64,000 nucleotides of DNA from Calliopum simillimum (GCA_951812925.1 OX638371.1:115715124-115779123), one strand, 5' to 3'; positions 10,208 to 23,290 are shown, counted from the stretch's first letter. Notes: a model not told the origin generated them from the letters alone. Numbers and translations: made by a program.

Positions 10208-11495
10208 GGATTGCTTGAGAATATTGTTTGAAAGGTTGTTTGGAAATAGATTTCATGAATTTCATATCTTCTTTTAAGGCAATTAAATTGACGGACATTG
10301 GCAACAAATCGTTAACACGTGTGCGATTAATTCAAAAACTAAAATTGTTCCATCGAAAAGATAAGATGTTGAATTTTCTTGGATTTTTGGGTTTTTTTTT
10401 TGCGCAATAATCTCGAACTTGAAAATTATTTAAGAAAGTTTCTATTAATTTGAAATAAAAAAGTTATCCAGTACAACTATTTAGCATAAAAACCTTTGTA
10501 ATTAACCGCATCTGTAATCAAAAAAAAAAAAAAAAAATAGGGTTAACAAAAAAAATTAATCTATCGAATTAAAAAAAAAAGATGACAAATAATATAGCAG
10601 ACAGAGTACCACTTACGAAACCAAACTGCAACACACCACAATAAAAGGTTAAAATGCTGCGAGACCAACGGGTAAAAAAAAATTAATAAGAAATAAAATA
10701 AATTCTACAACATCAATTCAATGCTTCCTTAATATTTCACATACACAAAGGAAACATTCACTCTGTCAGTCAGTCAGTCAGTCAACCTTTATGATGATGA
10801 TTCTTTAGCATCATTTCATACCTACAAATATTCTCAACAAAACCTACATACGAACCATCTTCAAAACACCAGCAGCAGCAGCAGCACAAATCGGGTGAAG
10901 GCGATCAGACAAAAAACCAACATCCAGCAACAACAACAACAACAACAATAACAAGCTGCTTAAACCAGCGACAAAAGTCATCATTACACCCGCCACTTTT
11001 CTTTTTCTTTTCAGTTTTTTTTTTTTCTCATTTTGTCGAATTCTGATTCTGTTTCTGATTTCAATATGAAAACGGTGTCGGTTTCGGTTTTGGTGTCGAA
11101 GTTGGTTGGCCTGTCAGTTGTGCTTTGCACGCTCACTTGCTTGGAATCATAACGCTTCTCTGCTTTTGAGTATCCGTATGTAGTTTTTTTTATTTTTATT
11201 CTCTTCCTCATTCTTCGTTCATATTTCTTTCGATCCCTTATTTCACGTCAGAAATTGAAAAATTGCAACAGATTGGTATAAAATAAAATAAATAATAAAA
11301 ATAAATATAAATCAGCACCATTCTGGAGAAGAAGAAGAGGGAAGAAGAAAAAAGGAGCATAAATAAAGCCGCAACAGCAACCCGCATTATGATGAGAAAC
11401 ACAAGAATCCCAAAAATAAATAATAATCATAAAAATTTAAGAAGGAATGTAAAATATAATATATCTATATAAATGGATGTGTGCATACATATACA
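10208..11495. other. Simple-repeat-rich noncoding DNA
   Basis: Contains an A17 run (near 10520-10536), a (CAGT)n tract (10767-10784), CAG units (10870-10885), (CAA)n (10924-10947) and poly-purine stretches (11322-11357). The open frames are translated low-complexity DNA. No gene or mobile element is supported. Confidence 0.5.
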
Positions 11496-11498
11496 TTA

Positions 11499-12911
11499 GG
11501 GTGGGCCGATTTGAAAACTGATCTCGGCTACCCCCCTATGTTAAAGTTCATTCAACTCTATGAATATTTGCCCAAGGAACTATACCTCTGCGTTCAACTT
11601 TAGTTCGGCGCATTTTTGATTGAAAATTTTACCTTTTATGAATATTTTTTTTATTTTCATACTAAATTTTAAAAATTTTTATAAAGACAAAAGTAATGTC
11701 ATTATATGAGTTGGCTGGTATTCTGTCAGTAATCAATTAAATTGGGTTATGTTTACACGAAAAGTTTACTTGATGGTGTGGAATTGATGTTATATATTTA
11801 AAAAAGTGATATGGGTCAAAAAGTCGATTATTATGACCCACTTTCAAAATAAACGATTCATATTTTTGGATGAATTTTTTCAAACAAAACACCAACCTAG
11901 GCTGAAAGTTCATTTAATTTGATGAATATTTGCCCAAGGAACCATACCTCTACGTTCAATTTTAGTTCGGCGCATTTTCGATTTAAAATTTTACCTTGCG
12001 TTTAATATTTATTTTTAAGCTAAATTTTCAAAATTCTCATAGAGACAAAAGTAATATCATAATATGTTTTGGCTAGTATTCTGTCAGTATTCAATAAAAT
12101 TGGTTTCAGTTTTTACGAAAAGTTTACTTAATAGCGTGGAATTGATTATATTTATTCCAAAAAATTTTATCGGTCAAATAACCGATTTCAAAATAAACGA
12201 GTCTTATTTTTACATGGATTTTTGGAATATATAATTTTTTGGAATAAATATAATCAATTTCATGCTGTCAAGTAAATTTTTCGTAAAAACAAAACCCAAT
12301 TTTATTGATTACTGATAGAATACCAGCCAATTAATATTATGATATTACTTTTGTCTCTATAGGAATTTTGAAAACAAGCATTAAAATAAATATTAAACGC
12401 AAGGTAAAATTTTCAATCGAAAATGCGCCGAACTAAAATTGAACGTAGAGGTATGGTTCCTTGGGCAAATATTCATCAAATTGAATGAACTTTCAGCCTA
12501 GGTTGGTGTTTTGTTTGAAAAAATTCATCCAAGAATATGAATCGTTTATTTTGAAAATCGGTCATAATAATCGGCTTTTTGACCCATATCACTTTTTTAA
12601 ATATAAAGCATCAATTTCACACCATCAAGTAAACTTTCTGTGTAAGCAAAATCCAATTCAATTGATTACTGACAGAATACAAGCCAAATCATATAATGAC
12701 ATTACTTTTGTCTTTATAAAAATTTTTAAAATTTAGTATGAAAATAAAAAAAATATTCATAAAAGGTAAAATTTTCGATCAAAAATGCGCCGAACTAAAG
12801 TTGAACGCAGAGGTATGGTTCCTTGGGCAAATATTCATAGAATTGAATGAACTTTCACATAGGGGGGTAGCCGAGGTCGATAAAATTTCGTCCATACAAT
12901 TTGGCCCACCC
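11499..12911. mobile_element. 1.41-kb long palindrome (MITE/foldback) in a TA site
   Basis: The left end GGGTGGGCCGATTTG and the right end CAATTTGGCCCACCC are inverse, with TA immediately outside both (11497-11498 and 12912-12913). The match continues across essentially the whole element: each arm is about 700 bp and the centre is near 12205. Each arm holds two diverged tandem units that both carry GAATATTTGCCCAAGGAAC and TTTAGTTCGGCGCATTTT. A transcript would form a very long hairpin. The 12485-12736 open frame is a by-product. The TA target suggests Tc1/mariner mobilisation, but there is no transposase. Confidence 0.8.
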
Positions 12912-12913
12912 TA

Positions 12914-14911
12914 ATATACATATATGTTTTTGTGAATGTCACCACCGCCGTAGTTGTTCATAATCTGTTTTGATGCATCGCCGTTGTCGTCATTGTCGTC
13001 GAAGTTTTGAGCTTTTTAGTTTTTGAGTCGCTTCATAGGGTTGGCCAAAGCCATTATAATCAGTGGTGGGAATAAAGTAATATTTTAGGGTATTAGTTAA
13101 GGTCACAAGTCTTCAACGAACTTGGTGCTTCACAACTGTGTAGTAAAACAGTCTTTAACCAAAATATTGTGCTTTATTGGCATTTGACGTTCTTTTGTTT
13201 TATTGACGTTCAGGTTCACATATCATAATACGAAAAAAAAAACTCAACAACAATTAGTGATTTTCTTTGAGCTACTCAAAAAATCCAAAATTTACATTGC
13301 AATCAGAGCGAGAGCAAAAGTATGAGTACAAATATTCAAAAATTTTTTAATTTTTTTCAATCTTTATCTTGAAAGTGATTTTGCCTATATCTTTCATGCT
13401 CTTACCTGTAGGAAATCAGTCTACTCCAAAACTATACACAAACTAGTTTCAACCTAAGCAAAACTCGTTTTTCTAACAAAGATCTGTCGATTTTTACATG
13501 GGCCTATAATTCCAGGAAGTCAATTGTCTTTCTTCGCATTCAGTGTAATTAGTAATGAGCCCAAGACCAAAAACCATAGCAGTCTTCTTCTTGATCTTGA
13601 ACATTGAGTCTTGGTTTTGTAAAATTTTTCAATTTTTTTTACTCATAGAGAAAAATTCGTTTTTTTATCAATGACCTAACTAAGCATAATTTTTTCCACT
13701 GTGCAAATGCAGAAAGTAATAACTTTTCTGTTTGTATAAAAGTTATTTTTTTCATTTTATTTTTGTACTGCTGATATGCTACGCCAAGGCGCATAATCTC
13801 ACATACATAAATACAAATATGAATGCCATACATACTTACTTACATATATAATTTTATTATTTTTGTTACCGTAATTTATAATAAGTTTTTACGCACATTT
13901 TGCTGTTGCAACATAGAAACAGATCCTCTCGTACAAGAAACACAGCAGATACGCGTACATCTAAAGATCTGCAGATACACAATGTATCTACCTTTGCCAA
14001 ACAAGAAACTCGTACTAATGCAATATAATAAATTTAGATACAAAATAAAGAAAGACAACCCAACAAAAAAAGGAAGAGAAATAAAAAACAATATTTTTAG
14101 AAGGATAATAAAATAAAAGTGACTACCAAAGCAGCGCGCATATTGCAAGGGGCAGAGGGGGGTCTTTCTCCGACTGCGTCTACTCCGGTTTCCCTTCTTC
14201 AGCTGCCATGCGTTGTGGTGGCTTTGGAAGATTTCTTTCATTGCTTTTTGTGGTTATTTATATGCATAAATTATTTACGCCGCATTAAGAAAAGCGTATA
14301 AAATATAATAAATGAGTAAAAATGTAAATCCGATTATGAAGATACGCACACACACACGTTTGCATACAAAAAGTATCTTAAAGATTTTAAAAATTAACGT
14401 TAACGCATTGCCATCACGTTGTTGGCGCTGCAGCAACTATTGATTCTGACATTTAAATCTTAAAGAATTATTTTTAAGTCATATATCATAATTGGAGAAA
14501 ACATTTAAAAGAACGAAAACGCACATTCTAGAATTTCACATCTTTGCATATCGTATTTTGTATCTAGAGGGAATTTCTGGAGTTGTCAGAGCTGTCATAC
14601 GAATAAAAGGGTATATGCAATATACATTGGTGGAGAGTTCTACAATTCATTGATATTTTCTAGCATTTTGTTAGACTACCAAAAACCATAGATACAATTT
14701 TGATTATATTAGTTGTGTGTTGAAAATTGCTCCGAAGACAACTTCTACTTCTGTGATATTGTTGTTAAGAAACTGACCACTGCAATAATTTCATTTGCTT
14801 CTGTGACAATCTTCACTCTACTTATATTAAGCCTTTCAAGTCAACTCCTTCACGACCTCTAAGGTTAAGTTTAAAACATTTTAGTTAACTTTTTTGGGGC
14901 TATTGCCACTA
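12914..14911. other. Noncoding DNA with repeat scraps
   Basis: No credible exon. It holds a short scrap of the CAAGAC family (listed separately) and a (CA)n tract near 14347-14357. A hAT-like CAGTGGTGGGAA end lies near 13070 with no partner found. The frames at 13639-14301 overlap on both strands and are not protein-like. Confidence 0.45.
13556..13625. repeat. CAAGAC/GTCTTG-rich element, short copy
   Basis: AATGAGCCCAAGACCAAAAA is followed at once by CCATAGCAGTCTTC and GAGTCTTGGTTTTG. Both terminal landmarks of the longer copies (ATGAGC... and ACCATAGCAGTC) are present with the middle missing. It looks like an internally deleted copy. Confidence 0.5.
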
Positions 14912-15521
14912 GGAGTGTGCGCAAAGAGCTGTTCGAACATTCTGGGGTATTTCGTCATCGTATCGAACCTAAAACAAGCAGAACAAGCCCGAATGCTCGT
15001 AGCTTGCAACATGTTTACCGACTACTTTGTGTTGTCGATCATAGCCAAGGGAAGCATTGTGTGAGAATCTCCAAGTGAGACCTTTGGATTAAAAGATTAT
15101 GTTTTCCTAAGCATATTGCAAAATAGGATAAATACACCAAATTTGGTTATTTTGTGGGATACCAAAATGGAACAAAGCATAGTAAAAGGATGCAGAAAAT
15201 AAACAACTTCCCGCCTCAAATTTCTAATTTATTCGTCAAAAATACTTACTTTTAAGTTTCCGTGGATCGAAGAGTCCGTGTAAGTTGAAACATATTTGCA
15301 TATATAGTTTTAAACATTTCTAGTTTTGGTTTTTCCCAAAAAGATAATTTAGGTGTTACCTAGTGGTTTGGAGGTGACGATTTCTGTTGAAATCGGTTGT
15401 GCTTCGGGTTGGAAACAATTTAGTATCGAGCGCTCGAACAATTCATGCCGCTCGAACAGCAATTTCTGTTGAAATTTCTCGAACTTCGAGTTGGATCGAG
15501 CGAACTGTGTTCCACACTAAA
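14912..15521. repeat. Diverged TTCGAAC/GAACAG-rich dispersed repeat
   Basis: Blocks with GCTGTTCGAACATTC, ATTTCTGTTGAAAT, CGCTCGAACA and CGAGTTGGATCGAGCGAACT recur, in reverse orientation and diverged, at 37013-37165. ATTTCTGTTGAAAT also occurs twice within this copy (near 15380 and 15460), showing internal duplication. The ends are fuzzy: AGTGTGCGC at the left and a faint inverse at the right. Probably an old DNA-transposon remnant; the family is unknown. Confidence 0.4.
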
Positions 15522-15771
15522 ATAATGTACTATCCCCGCTGAAAAAACAATACAAAAATTAATTACACCGTGCAACACAAAAATCTGAATGATATCTCGG
15601 TAAATGTTTTCGATTAATTCAGGGTCACTGATTCTGAATCTGGTTACCATTTTTTCCTATCAAGTCTATGATCGTCGCAAATGGGGTATCTTACCGTCTT
15701 TTTGGAGTGAATTTGTTATGTCCAAAAATCTGTTAAAATCAATTCCAACATTCTCAACATAAATCTCAAAT

Positions 15772-16113
15772 ATGGAGCAAATCGAGTACCGCGTTATTAT
15801 AAATTTCCTTACCAAGCAAGGAAAATCAGTTCAAACCATACTGGAAGAAATATCATCCGTTTACAGAGCTCTTGTCTTAGTAAAACTATAGTTTATAAGT
15901 GGCAAAACCTCTTTAGGCAGGGACTCACTTGAAAACGACCGACGGCCAGGAGAGCCAATCGAGGTAGCCACTCCGCCAAAAATTCAAAAAGCAAAAAAAT
16001 TAATATTAGACAATGTCCGACTAATGAAGACACAGCTCCCAGAAAACGCTCAATTATTTTTATCAATTTTTCGTCAGTTTAAGTGTATTAATTTTGTCGG
16101 GAAATTGAAATGA
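15772..16113 (+). pseudogene. mariner transposase, N-terminal relic
   Basis: Starting at the ATG at 15772, the translation reads MEQIEYRVIINFLTKQGKS, then after a frameshift SKTIVYKWQNLFRQG, then after another DSLENDRRPGEPIEVATPP. This is the N-terminal helix-turn-helix region of mariner-family transposases: the first helix bundle, the YKW..LF.G recognition helix and the RPGRP-like linker. The catalytic DDE/D domain is missing. At least two frameshifts break it within about 110 codons. No terminal repeats were found. Confidence 0.8.
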
Positions 16114-17553
16114 AAACTGATTTTGAGGATTCCATTTGTGATTTGAGCAGCACTTTGAGATTAAGAGATCCCAAAGTGTGGAGGATGATGAAGAAATTTT
16201 TTCATTTCTTTTTTTTTCGCTTCAGCTTCCAATATGTATTTGTCTTAATAGTTCTCAATACGAAAGTATCGTTTCTATGTAATTTATTAGAAATGTTTTC
16301 TCCATTTCCTTAACTTCATCTGGTTGTTGTTGTTGTTTTTAAGGAATTTAAGTAATTCGCGCAAACATTAAATTTTATCGAAATTTTTGATGCTGCTGCT
16401 GGTCCTCTTCTTCTTCTGCTGCTGCTTCAACTTAATTTGCTGCTGTTGCTCTTCATCATCATTTTTAATGAAGTTTTGTTTATTTTCTTAGCAGCAGCAG
16501 AGCAGAAGCAGCAGCAGAGCAGTTTAAAAAAGAATCTTTTTCTTTTTTTCCGAAGCGCCAAGAAGTTGCTGGATTGTATCTTTATCTGCAGATGGTAAAT
16601 TATAGTGCTGTTGAATATGCGTGTGTGTGTGTGTGTGTGTGTGCGTAAATTATTGCTTACAATATTTATTTGAATTAATTTTAATGCGTACATGTACGTG
16701 TGTGTGTGTAAGTTTTATTTATTTGTCTTATTATTTTTCATTTTATTTGTGCGCGTAATTAAAATTAATGAGTTCTTTGTTCTCTGTCTTCAGCATCGAT
16801 ACCAACGTACAGCAGCGCCCTCTTTGGTGTAAATATTTATAAATTGTATGACGAAGGTATTCAACCTTAAGTTTTGTTTTTTTGAACAAAATTTTTTAAG
16901 TAATTTTCCATATGGCATTGACTAAGCAGATAAAATAAGCAATTTGAATAAATTAAACGTTTAATTATGAAGTTCGCCTGGCAAGTGCTGAGTATGACTG
17001 CGTGAGTATGAAGACCTGCGAGATTTTAATGTCCTAAGGCAGTCATAGTGATGGCAAAGACTTAAATTTATATAAGAAAAGTAAAGAGAGACATCGCAGG
17101 CATAAAAATCCTTGTGATAAAAATCAACAAATGGAAATTGAAATAAATAAATTATATAAAAAGAAGGATTGAAATAAATGCAAATGAAATTAAAACAATA
17201 AATAAATAATTTGCAATTTTATTGCGGCAGCAGTTGAAGAAGTCCAATGCAACAAATGCAATTCCATAGGCCAAGCAATGGCAGCAACTGCTGCTGCTGT
17301 TATTGTTACTTTTGCTTATTGTTGCTGCCGTGGCATTGTTTTTGTGTTACTTTGCAAAACTTTAACTTCAACTCCTACTACAGAATTCATACAGATGTCA
17401 GACCAGAGGGGTACAATAAGAACTCCTTGCACGACAGCAACAGCCGCCGTGAGTGTGGCGAACAACATTAACCCATTTGTGATGGTTGTTGCCATTTTCA
17501 ACAACCTAATACATAAAAAGGAAGGGTGCAATTTCCGTATAGCATAAATTACA
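16114..17553. other. Noncoding DNA with CTG/CAG and GT tracts
   Basis: Holds CTG/CAG-rich stretches (16390-16520, 17281-17334) and an uninterrupted (GT)n tract (16620-16642). Frames here (16427-16693, 17247-17547) translate triplet repeats into Cys/Gln/Ala runs and overlap on opposite strands. No gene is supported. Confidence 0.45.
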
Positions 17554-17639
17554 TATTTTTGAAGTGAAACTTCTTTGGCCCCACTAGAAGTAAAATTTCA
17601 AGGCCACGACAGGTTTTTCGCCTCACTTTTTGTTACACC

Positions 17640-17920
17640 CCATAATATCCCGCAAGCCATAAAAGCTAATTAGATAATATTTAAGACGTAGGAGCCGAAC
17701 ATAAAAACCATACACTCGTCGAAAAGTAGGCCTAACCAAATGAGTGCCATGCCCACTTTTTAACTATTGAAAATTTTTAGCACATAATGCATATCTCGCA
17801 AGCTATATAAAATTTGGTAGGTAAGTAGGTGCTGAACATAAATTACATACGTTGGTCGAAAAGTGGGCGTAATCATGTAACTACCACGCCTACTTTTCAG
17901 ATATAGGTTTCACTTCTTTT
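17640..17920. repeat. Decayed minisatellite, two units of about 140 bp
   Basis: Two tandem units: TATCCCGCAAGCCAT (17647) against TATCTCGCAAGCTAT (17789), and GTCGAAAAGTAGGC (about 17718) against GTCGAAAAGTGGGC (about 17855). Each unit ends with an ATGCCCAC or CCACGCC block. Periods of about 137-142 bp and the CCACGCC motif recall the mini-me/Helentron minisatellite elsewhere in the window, but overall similarity is low. Confidence 0.55.
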
Positions 17921-17940
17921 ACGTAAGCAGAGTTGCACCC

Positions 17941-20900
17941 GTATAGAATATTTTACGGATATGGTTTTGACAAACTTTATTTCACGCAAATAAAGGAATT
18001 TTGAGAGTCATAACTTAATTTGAGTAAATATTAATATTGAAAATGGCAAAAAAAATTTCAAGTAATCGGTCTTTCTAAATTCCCCAAATATCATAAAATT
18101 CCCAAGAAAAAATTATATAAAACTTATGAAAATTCCTCGAAAATTATTAAAAGTTATAACAAAATTGAGAAAACTTGTCACATATCCAGAACTTAATTAT
18201 TGGTTGAATCAGATCGTTTGTTTCATAATTTTCGTACACGGTATATATTTATGTAATCACAAGTGAATACATTTATGGATGTGAATAGACTTTGTGATTC
18301 GCAATAAGTTTTTCGTTGCTTACCTTACCTATATAATTCATATCACTGGAGTAGTTCCAATTTGATATACATGGGTTTCACCTGATACCATCGTTACAAG
18401 TAAAGGTTACAAAAAATATAACTGGTAAATATTGGGTTATTTCCGTAGCGTCTTCTCTGAACGTGTTCTAAATGGTTTAACATTAACCGCTCACTAACAT
18501 CAGAGGGCTATGAGCGCTCGCCATACATAGCCTTCAAGAAACTTCATCTTTTAGTTATTTATTGGAACCAAAAACAACCACAACAACAACAATACTAACA
18601 ACAACTGAAAACAGCTGCACAGCATATGCAACCAAGCATTCGCTGCACACTGAAACAATAACTCACACATGTACAACACTCCCAAATAATAAGAAAAATA
18701 TAAATTTTATTTATTTTAATGATTATAAATAAAAAATTGTGTAAGATAAATATGAGTGAAAGAGAGAAAAGAAGAAAATGAATTAAGTCTTGGCGTAGAA
18801 TATAAATAAATAACATGGAATTGCTTTTGATTCCACATTTTATTTTTATTTTGCTCTTCTCATTTATTGCGTACATTTAGGGGCAACGCACAGTGGTACA
18901 CATTTTTTGCAAATTGAAACCGCTTGGAGCTGCTTTAGACTAATTTCTAGAAGGACCGGATTATTTCCGACTGGATATCGGAAAAGCAGTCACCCAAATT
19001 TTTTTTTTTTACGAGTTACCTCGAGTTCCCAACTTATACGTTGGATGTATCGATATACTTAAAAGTGTCCGTCTTTAAAAATCGGAACGCAAAGCGTTTG
19101 TCTCTTATAATTTTATACTCAGGGCATTCGAAAGATGAAATGACTTAAAATAATAATTTTTTTTTTTTTACATTTTCCAAAACTACAGTTATTTTTCTCA
19201 GCAACATCGGCATGGCCGAAATGAATTTTATTACTCTTTATGATTACAACTTCACAAAAAACGTTGTCTGTCTGACGATGAAATCACATAATTTTGTAAT
19301 GTCATAAAAATTGAGAAAAACAAATTCATTCAAAATTCATTCAAAAAATGTTTGCTGCGTGAACTTATCTTAATTTTTAAGCTTACGCAATTTTTTAAAA
19401 TAAGTGGCAGGCATGATGTAATTACATACCATATCAATTTTTTTTTTAAATTTTTGACAAACCGCCATTTTAAGAATCAGCAACAAATAATTGGCAGACA
19501 TGGCTTAAATTTATTGATTTACTCCAATTATCATCTTTTGACACAAGCAAGGATTGCCAAACGTTAGTTTTTACGATGTCTCTGATTTTCCCATCTGACT
19601 TTTTCAACTAAGTAGTTTTTGGTCAACCAAATTCTCTATTTAACTTACTCGTATCTGTATTCTGTTTTTTTTTTTAGCGTCTGCCGTCATTTCAAATGCT
19701 TAAACATTTTTGTTACACCACAACTATACCTTGTCCCACTGTTCGAGCATTAAATGTTGTTTATATTAATTGTGTTTTTTTCTCATCGTATTGATTTACT
19801 TTCATCTTTGGTCTGGAGCATCATCGTCTCTTTTGCTTCAGCATCGAATTGTGGAGAACTCAACACTACGGCCAATAAATAATCAAAGCATCCTAACGAT
19901 CAATGTCGCCCTGACGACGCTGACGCAATATTGCGCGTTGATCAAAACAGAACACGACGCCGGCGCGGACAGACAAGAAAGTTCTGTCATTTGGGAATTT
20001 TTTTTTTTTTTTTTGTTGTATTTTTAATATTTAATTCTGATTGCGGCGCAGAAAAACGTCTGCTTAAAAGTATAAATTATAAACAAAATCATCATCGAAA
20101 ACTTTAATTAATTTTATTTATTTTTGTTGTTGTTTTTGTTGATTTCATTTTAATGTGCGCGTTACCACATTCATTTTGCTTTATTAGTCATCATCCACCA
20201 CATCATCCATCGGCCCCGTTGTCTTTGAGATCGCGCTGCTTGCTTGCGATCGTGAAGATCGTTGATGTTTACAGCTGCAAAATCAAACAACTCTGACAAC
20301 AGCCAACAGCTCTTGTATTCGATCTGTTATCGGCAGAATCCAGATCCCATGCGCCGCCATTCGATCGATTGAACGTTTGTTCGCTTTTGCAGTTTGCGTA
20401 CTCTGGCTGACATCCTTTGCTGTGGAAGTGGAAGATCTTGTGGATATTGAGTTTGCATTTTTTGTTGTTGTTCTCGTTGTCATTAACGCATGATTAATTT
20501 ATATCTTATATAAATATTAGTATTAAATGTATGTATGTATATATGTTGTCTTTTACTTTTTTGCCTTTGTTGTTGTCTTTCTTTTCGCTTTGTTATAGAC
20601 ATACAGACAGACAGCGTTATAAATTGTTCCCTTCCGCAAAATCACTGAAAAAAATGACTTTTTATGCATTTTTGGCAAATGTTACTAACAAGTCAAGTTT
20701 CTACATCATGTGTGAATTCATGTTAAATGATCACTTTGTTGTCATCACTGGACAAAAAATCCATTGAAACTCTTCTAAGCTATATTCAGCATTTTCACAG
20801 AAAAAAGTAATAGTTTATACACAGCAGAGTTAATACAGGTAGAAATGTTATTATTCTCTCTGTTTCAATGTCGTTAAGTAATTTGATTTTGTGACCGACA

Positions 20901-21594
20901 GAAATCATCTTTTAAGTGAATTCACCCATTTACATACTTCTGTATATCTTTGGATAAACATCTGATTTTAGTCTCAATCCAATCTCAAACATCGAATTTT
21001 TCAAATATCTTGTTTTATTACATTACTTCATTAGGAAAATCCTGTGAGAAAATTGCGAAGTCCTATCGTTAACGGAATTACTGAAAACGGCCGTAGAAAA
21101 TTATCTCATCTGCAAAATATTTGAAAATTTTTATTGTTAACTATCCTATGTCGAGATTTTACGAGGTTTATAATCCATTTTTTCAGTTTGCAACTGACTG
21201 CGAACAAAAATTGGACCCAAAAACACCTGAGAGAGGTCGGGTATATTTCCAAAATTTTTCTTCAAACATTTCCAATCTTTTCGTACAATAATTTTATTTA
21301 TAAAACTGGCGTTAAATCTTATAAAAGGTGTCGGTGACAGACTTAGTAGTTTCTAAAACATATTTTCGATCTTTTCTTGTTTTTAGCTTGCTTGTCGAAT
21401 CTTCTAAAACCAAAATTCATTGTCAACTACTCTGTTTTTGTTCAAATTTGAGATAGCACAGTTTACACTTAAATTTTTAGAAAAACCAAAAATTTTCTTA
21501 GAAAACAAAAAGACTAATCTTTTAAAAATTCGTTTCCTTCTGAAGTTAATGGTATTTTGCTATAAGAAGCAATGATATTTTAAAAATAGCCCCA
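17941..21594. other. Noncoding DNA; two GC-richer patches of unknown role
   Basis: No convincing exon. Patches near 19890-19985 and 20185-20480 are clearly less AT-rich than their surroundings. They hold GATCGTGAAGATCG-type and CGATCGATT motifs, which may mark conserved regulatory DNA rather than coding sequence. The minus-strand frame 20283-20483 is Ser/Thr-rich without family features. TATG/GTAT tracts lie near 20525-20545. Confidence 0.35.
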
Positions 21595-21602
21595 TAATAG
21601 AA

Positions 21603-21747
21603 CAGTGGCGGATCAAGGGAGGGGCGATGGGGCGATCGCCCCCTCTCTCAAACCTAAGTTATATGTAAAGATTTTGAAAACATTCTGTTATTATCTAGAA
21701 ATGTAGTCAATCGGCCCACCCTCTTGACAATGCTGGATCCGCCACAG
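21603..21747. mobile_element. 145-bp hAT-type MITE, copy 1
   Basis: Starts CAGTGGCGGATC and ends GGATCCGCCACAG, giving inverted ends of about 12 bp. TAATAGAA (21595-21602) and AAATAGAA (21748-21755) flank it as an 8-bp duplication with one mismatch. The interior shares CCCCTCTCAAACC and TTATATGTAAAGATTTT with the copy at 57034-57157. An 8-bp duplication and a CAGTG start are standard for hAT. It is far too short to encode anything. Confidence 0.85.
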
Positions 21748-21755
21748 AAATAGAA

Positions 21756-22999
21756 CATTATTCAGTCACTTGTTTCTGTCTTAATCAGCATGCCTTCATA
21801 AAAAATATTTTACCTTTTGCCAAAGTTGCACTTAAACTTCTTTTATTATGTACTACTTCATCACTCATACATTTTTTCCAAAGCAGTTCAGCCCATTAAC
21901 CCATATAGCCAGAAATTTCAATGACCTCAATGAGTCCAAAAATATCAAGACGTGTAAAACTGAAGCCGTAGAAAAATCATTAATTAATGAAATAAATGAA
22001 AGTGATAAAAAAGTGAAGACTGTTGCACCGAATTGTTGATAGAATGATGCTTTGATTATTTTGGATTAATCCCGGCTTTCAACCATGAAAGTAAGAAGAC
22101 CAAAATATGGCTTAAGTTTATGACAAAGCAATCAAAGGTCGACACCGTAAAATTATTTAGAAAAATCATATAGACTCACGTCATGTGAGAGGCAGTGTGA
22201 TGACTGCAGAGATAAAGCAAGCTTAAGCCTTAAAGAATCCGATCTGTCATCAAAGACTCGCAGATTTTGAAAACAAAAGACGGCCATAAGTCATTATGCT
22301 CTAATGCTGGGGATTTCTAATTACATAATGGGAATGCAAACTGATGGCTTCAAAATTTGGAGGAAGCAAGAACCTTTTCTCAAATAGATTAATAGGCTCT
22401 GTTTCGCTATCCCTCTAAGTTAGAATTTTTTTTTTGTTCAGCACATGCAGCTTATATATAGTATTATGAAAATATCTGCATACTTAGATATATGTGATCA
22501 GTTAATTTTCTTTCAAATTGTTACCCACTGTGCATCTGCTGTATTTCTCTTTGCTGCGGTGCCTGCTTTTGAAACAACAACAGGGAACACTATAAATTAC
22601 AATAACAAAAATAAAATAAGCAGCACCGTCATTATTTTTGAAATATTTATTTATTTTATTTTATATTTTTACTGTGTTATTAGAGAGTTTTTTTCATTTT
22701 TTCGTTTCAGTTCTGTAAAATTTTTCTTAGCGTTGGTTTCCAAAAAAAGTAATATATAATATTGATGTTGTTGTTATTATTATTGTTGTTGTTTTTATGG
22801 CTCCTTCTACCTTTTCGTTGTGTTTCCTTTTTAATGTGTTTTATTTTTTAAGGGGTATTATAATGTTAAGTCTTTCAGAACATCATTACATAAATTGCCA
22901 AACGAAATCGGTTTAGCTCTTGATTCTACCCCTTGATTGCAGCATATTTGGTTGTTTTTTTTTTTTGTTGGAAAGGTTGTGAGGAGAAATTTTTCCTTT
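21756..22999. other. Noncoding DNA, nothing identified
   Basis: Short frames at 21848-22039 and 22445-22759 show no recognisable domain and no supporting splice context. No RNA gene, transposon end or array was recognised. Confidence 0.4.
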
Positions 23000-23290
23000 C
23001 TTTAAAAGTGGGCTGCGCCACGCCCTTAAAAGGAAAAAAAGTTTTCATGGTTAAACTGCCAAATAGTTCTTCATGAAATAGGTATGGAGATAGAATTAAC
23101 ACAATGGAACGATTATACATATATGACTTTTATGTTCTTAAGTGGGTGGTTCCACGCCCTTAAATGGAGAAAACGTTCTCTTTGCTAAGCCGCTAGATCA
23201 ATTTTTATGAAATTTGGTATTAAGATAGGGTTTACAATAAGGAATGATAATATGACTTGAATGTTTTAAAGTGGGCGGTGCCACTTGCTA
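23000..23290. repeat. Decayed minisatellite, three units of about 130 bp
   Basis: AAGTGGGCTGCGCCACGCCC at 23006, AAGTGGGTGGTTCCACGCCC at 23140 and AAGTGGGCGGTGCCACTT at 23269 mark three units 134 and 129 bp apart. Between them the units share TTCATGAAAT/TTTATGAAAT and an AATGATxATATGACTT block. The GTGGGCGGTGCCACGCCC motif is typical of fly DINE-1/mini-me-type repeats. No intact ends were found, so this is a relic. Confidence 0.65.

Noticed and set aside
13070..13545. hAT element starting CAGTGGTGGGAA
   Set aside because: No matching inverse end or 8-bp duplication was found downstream.
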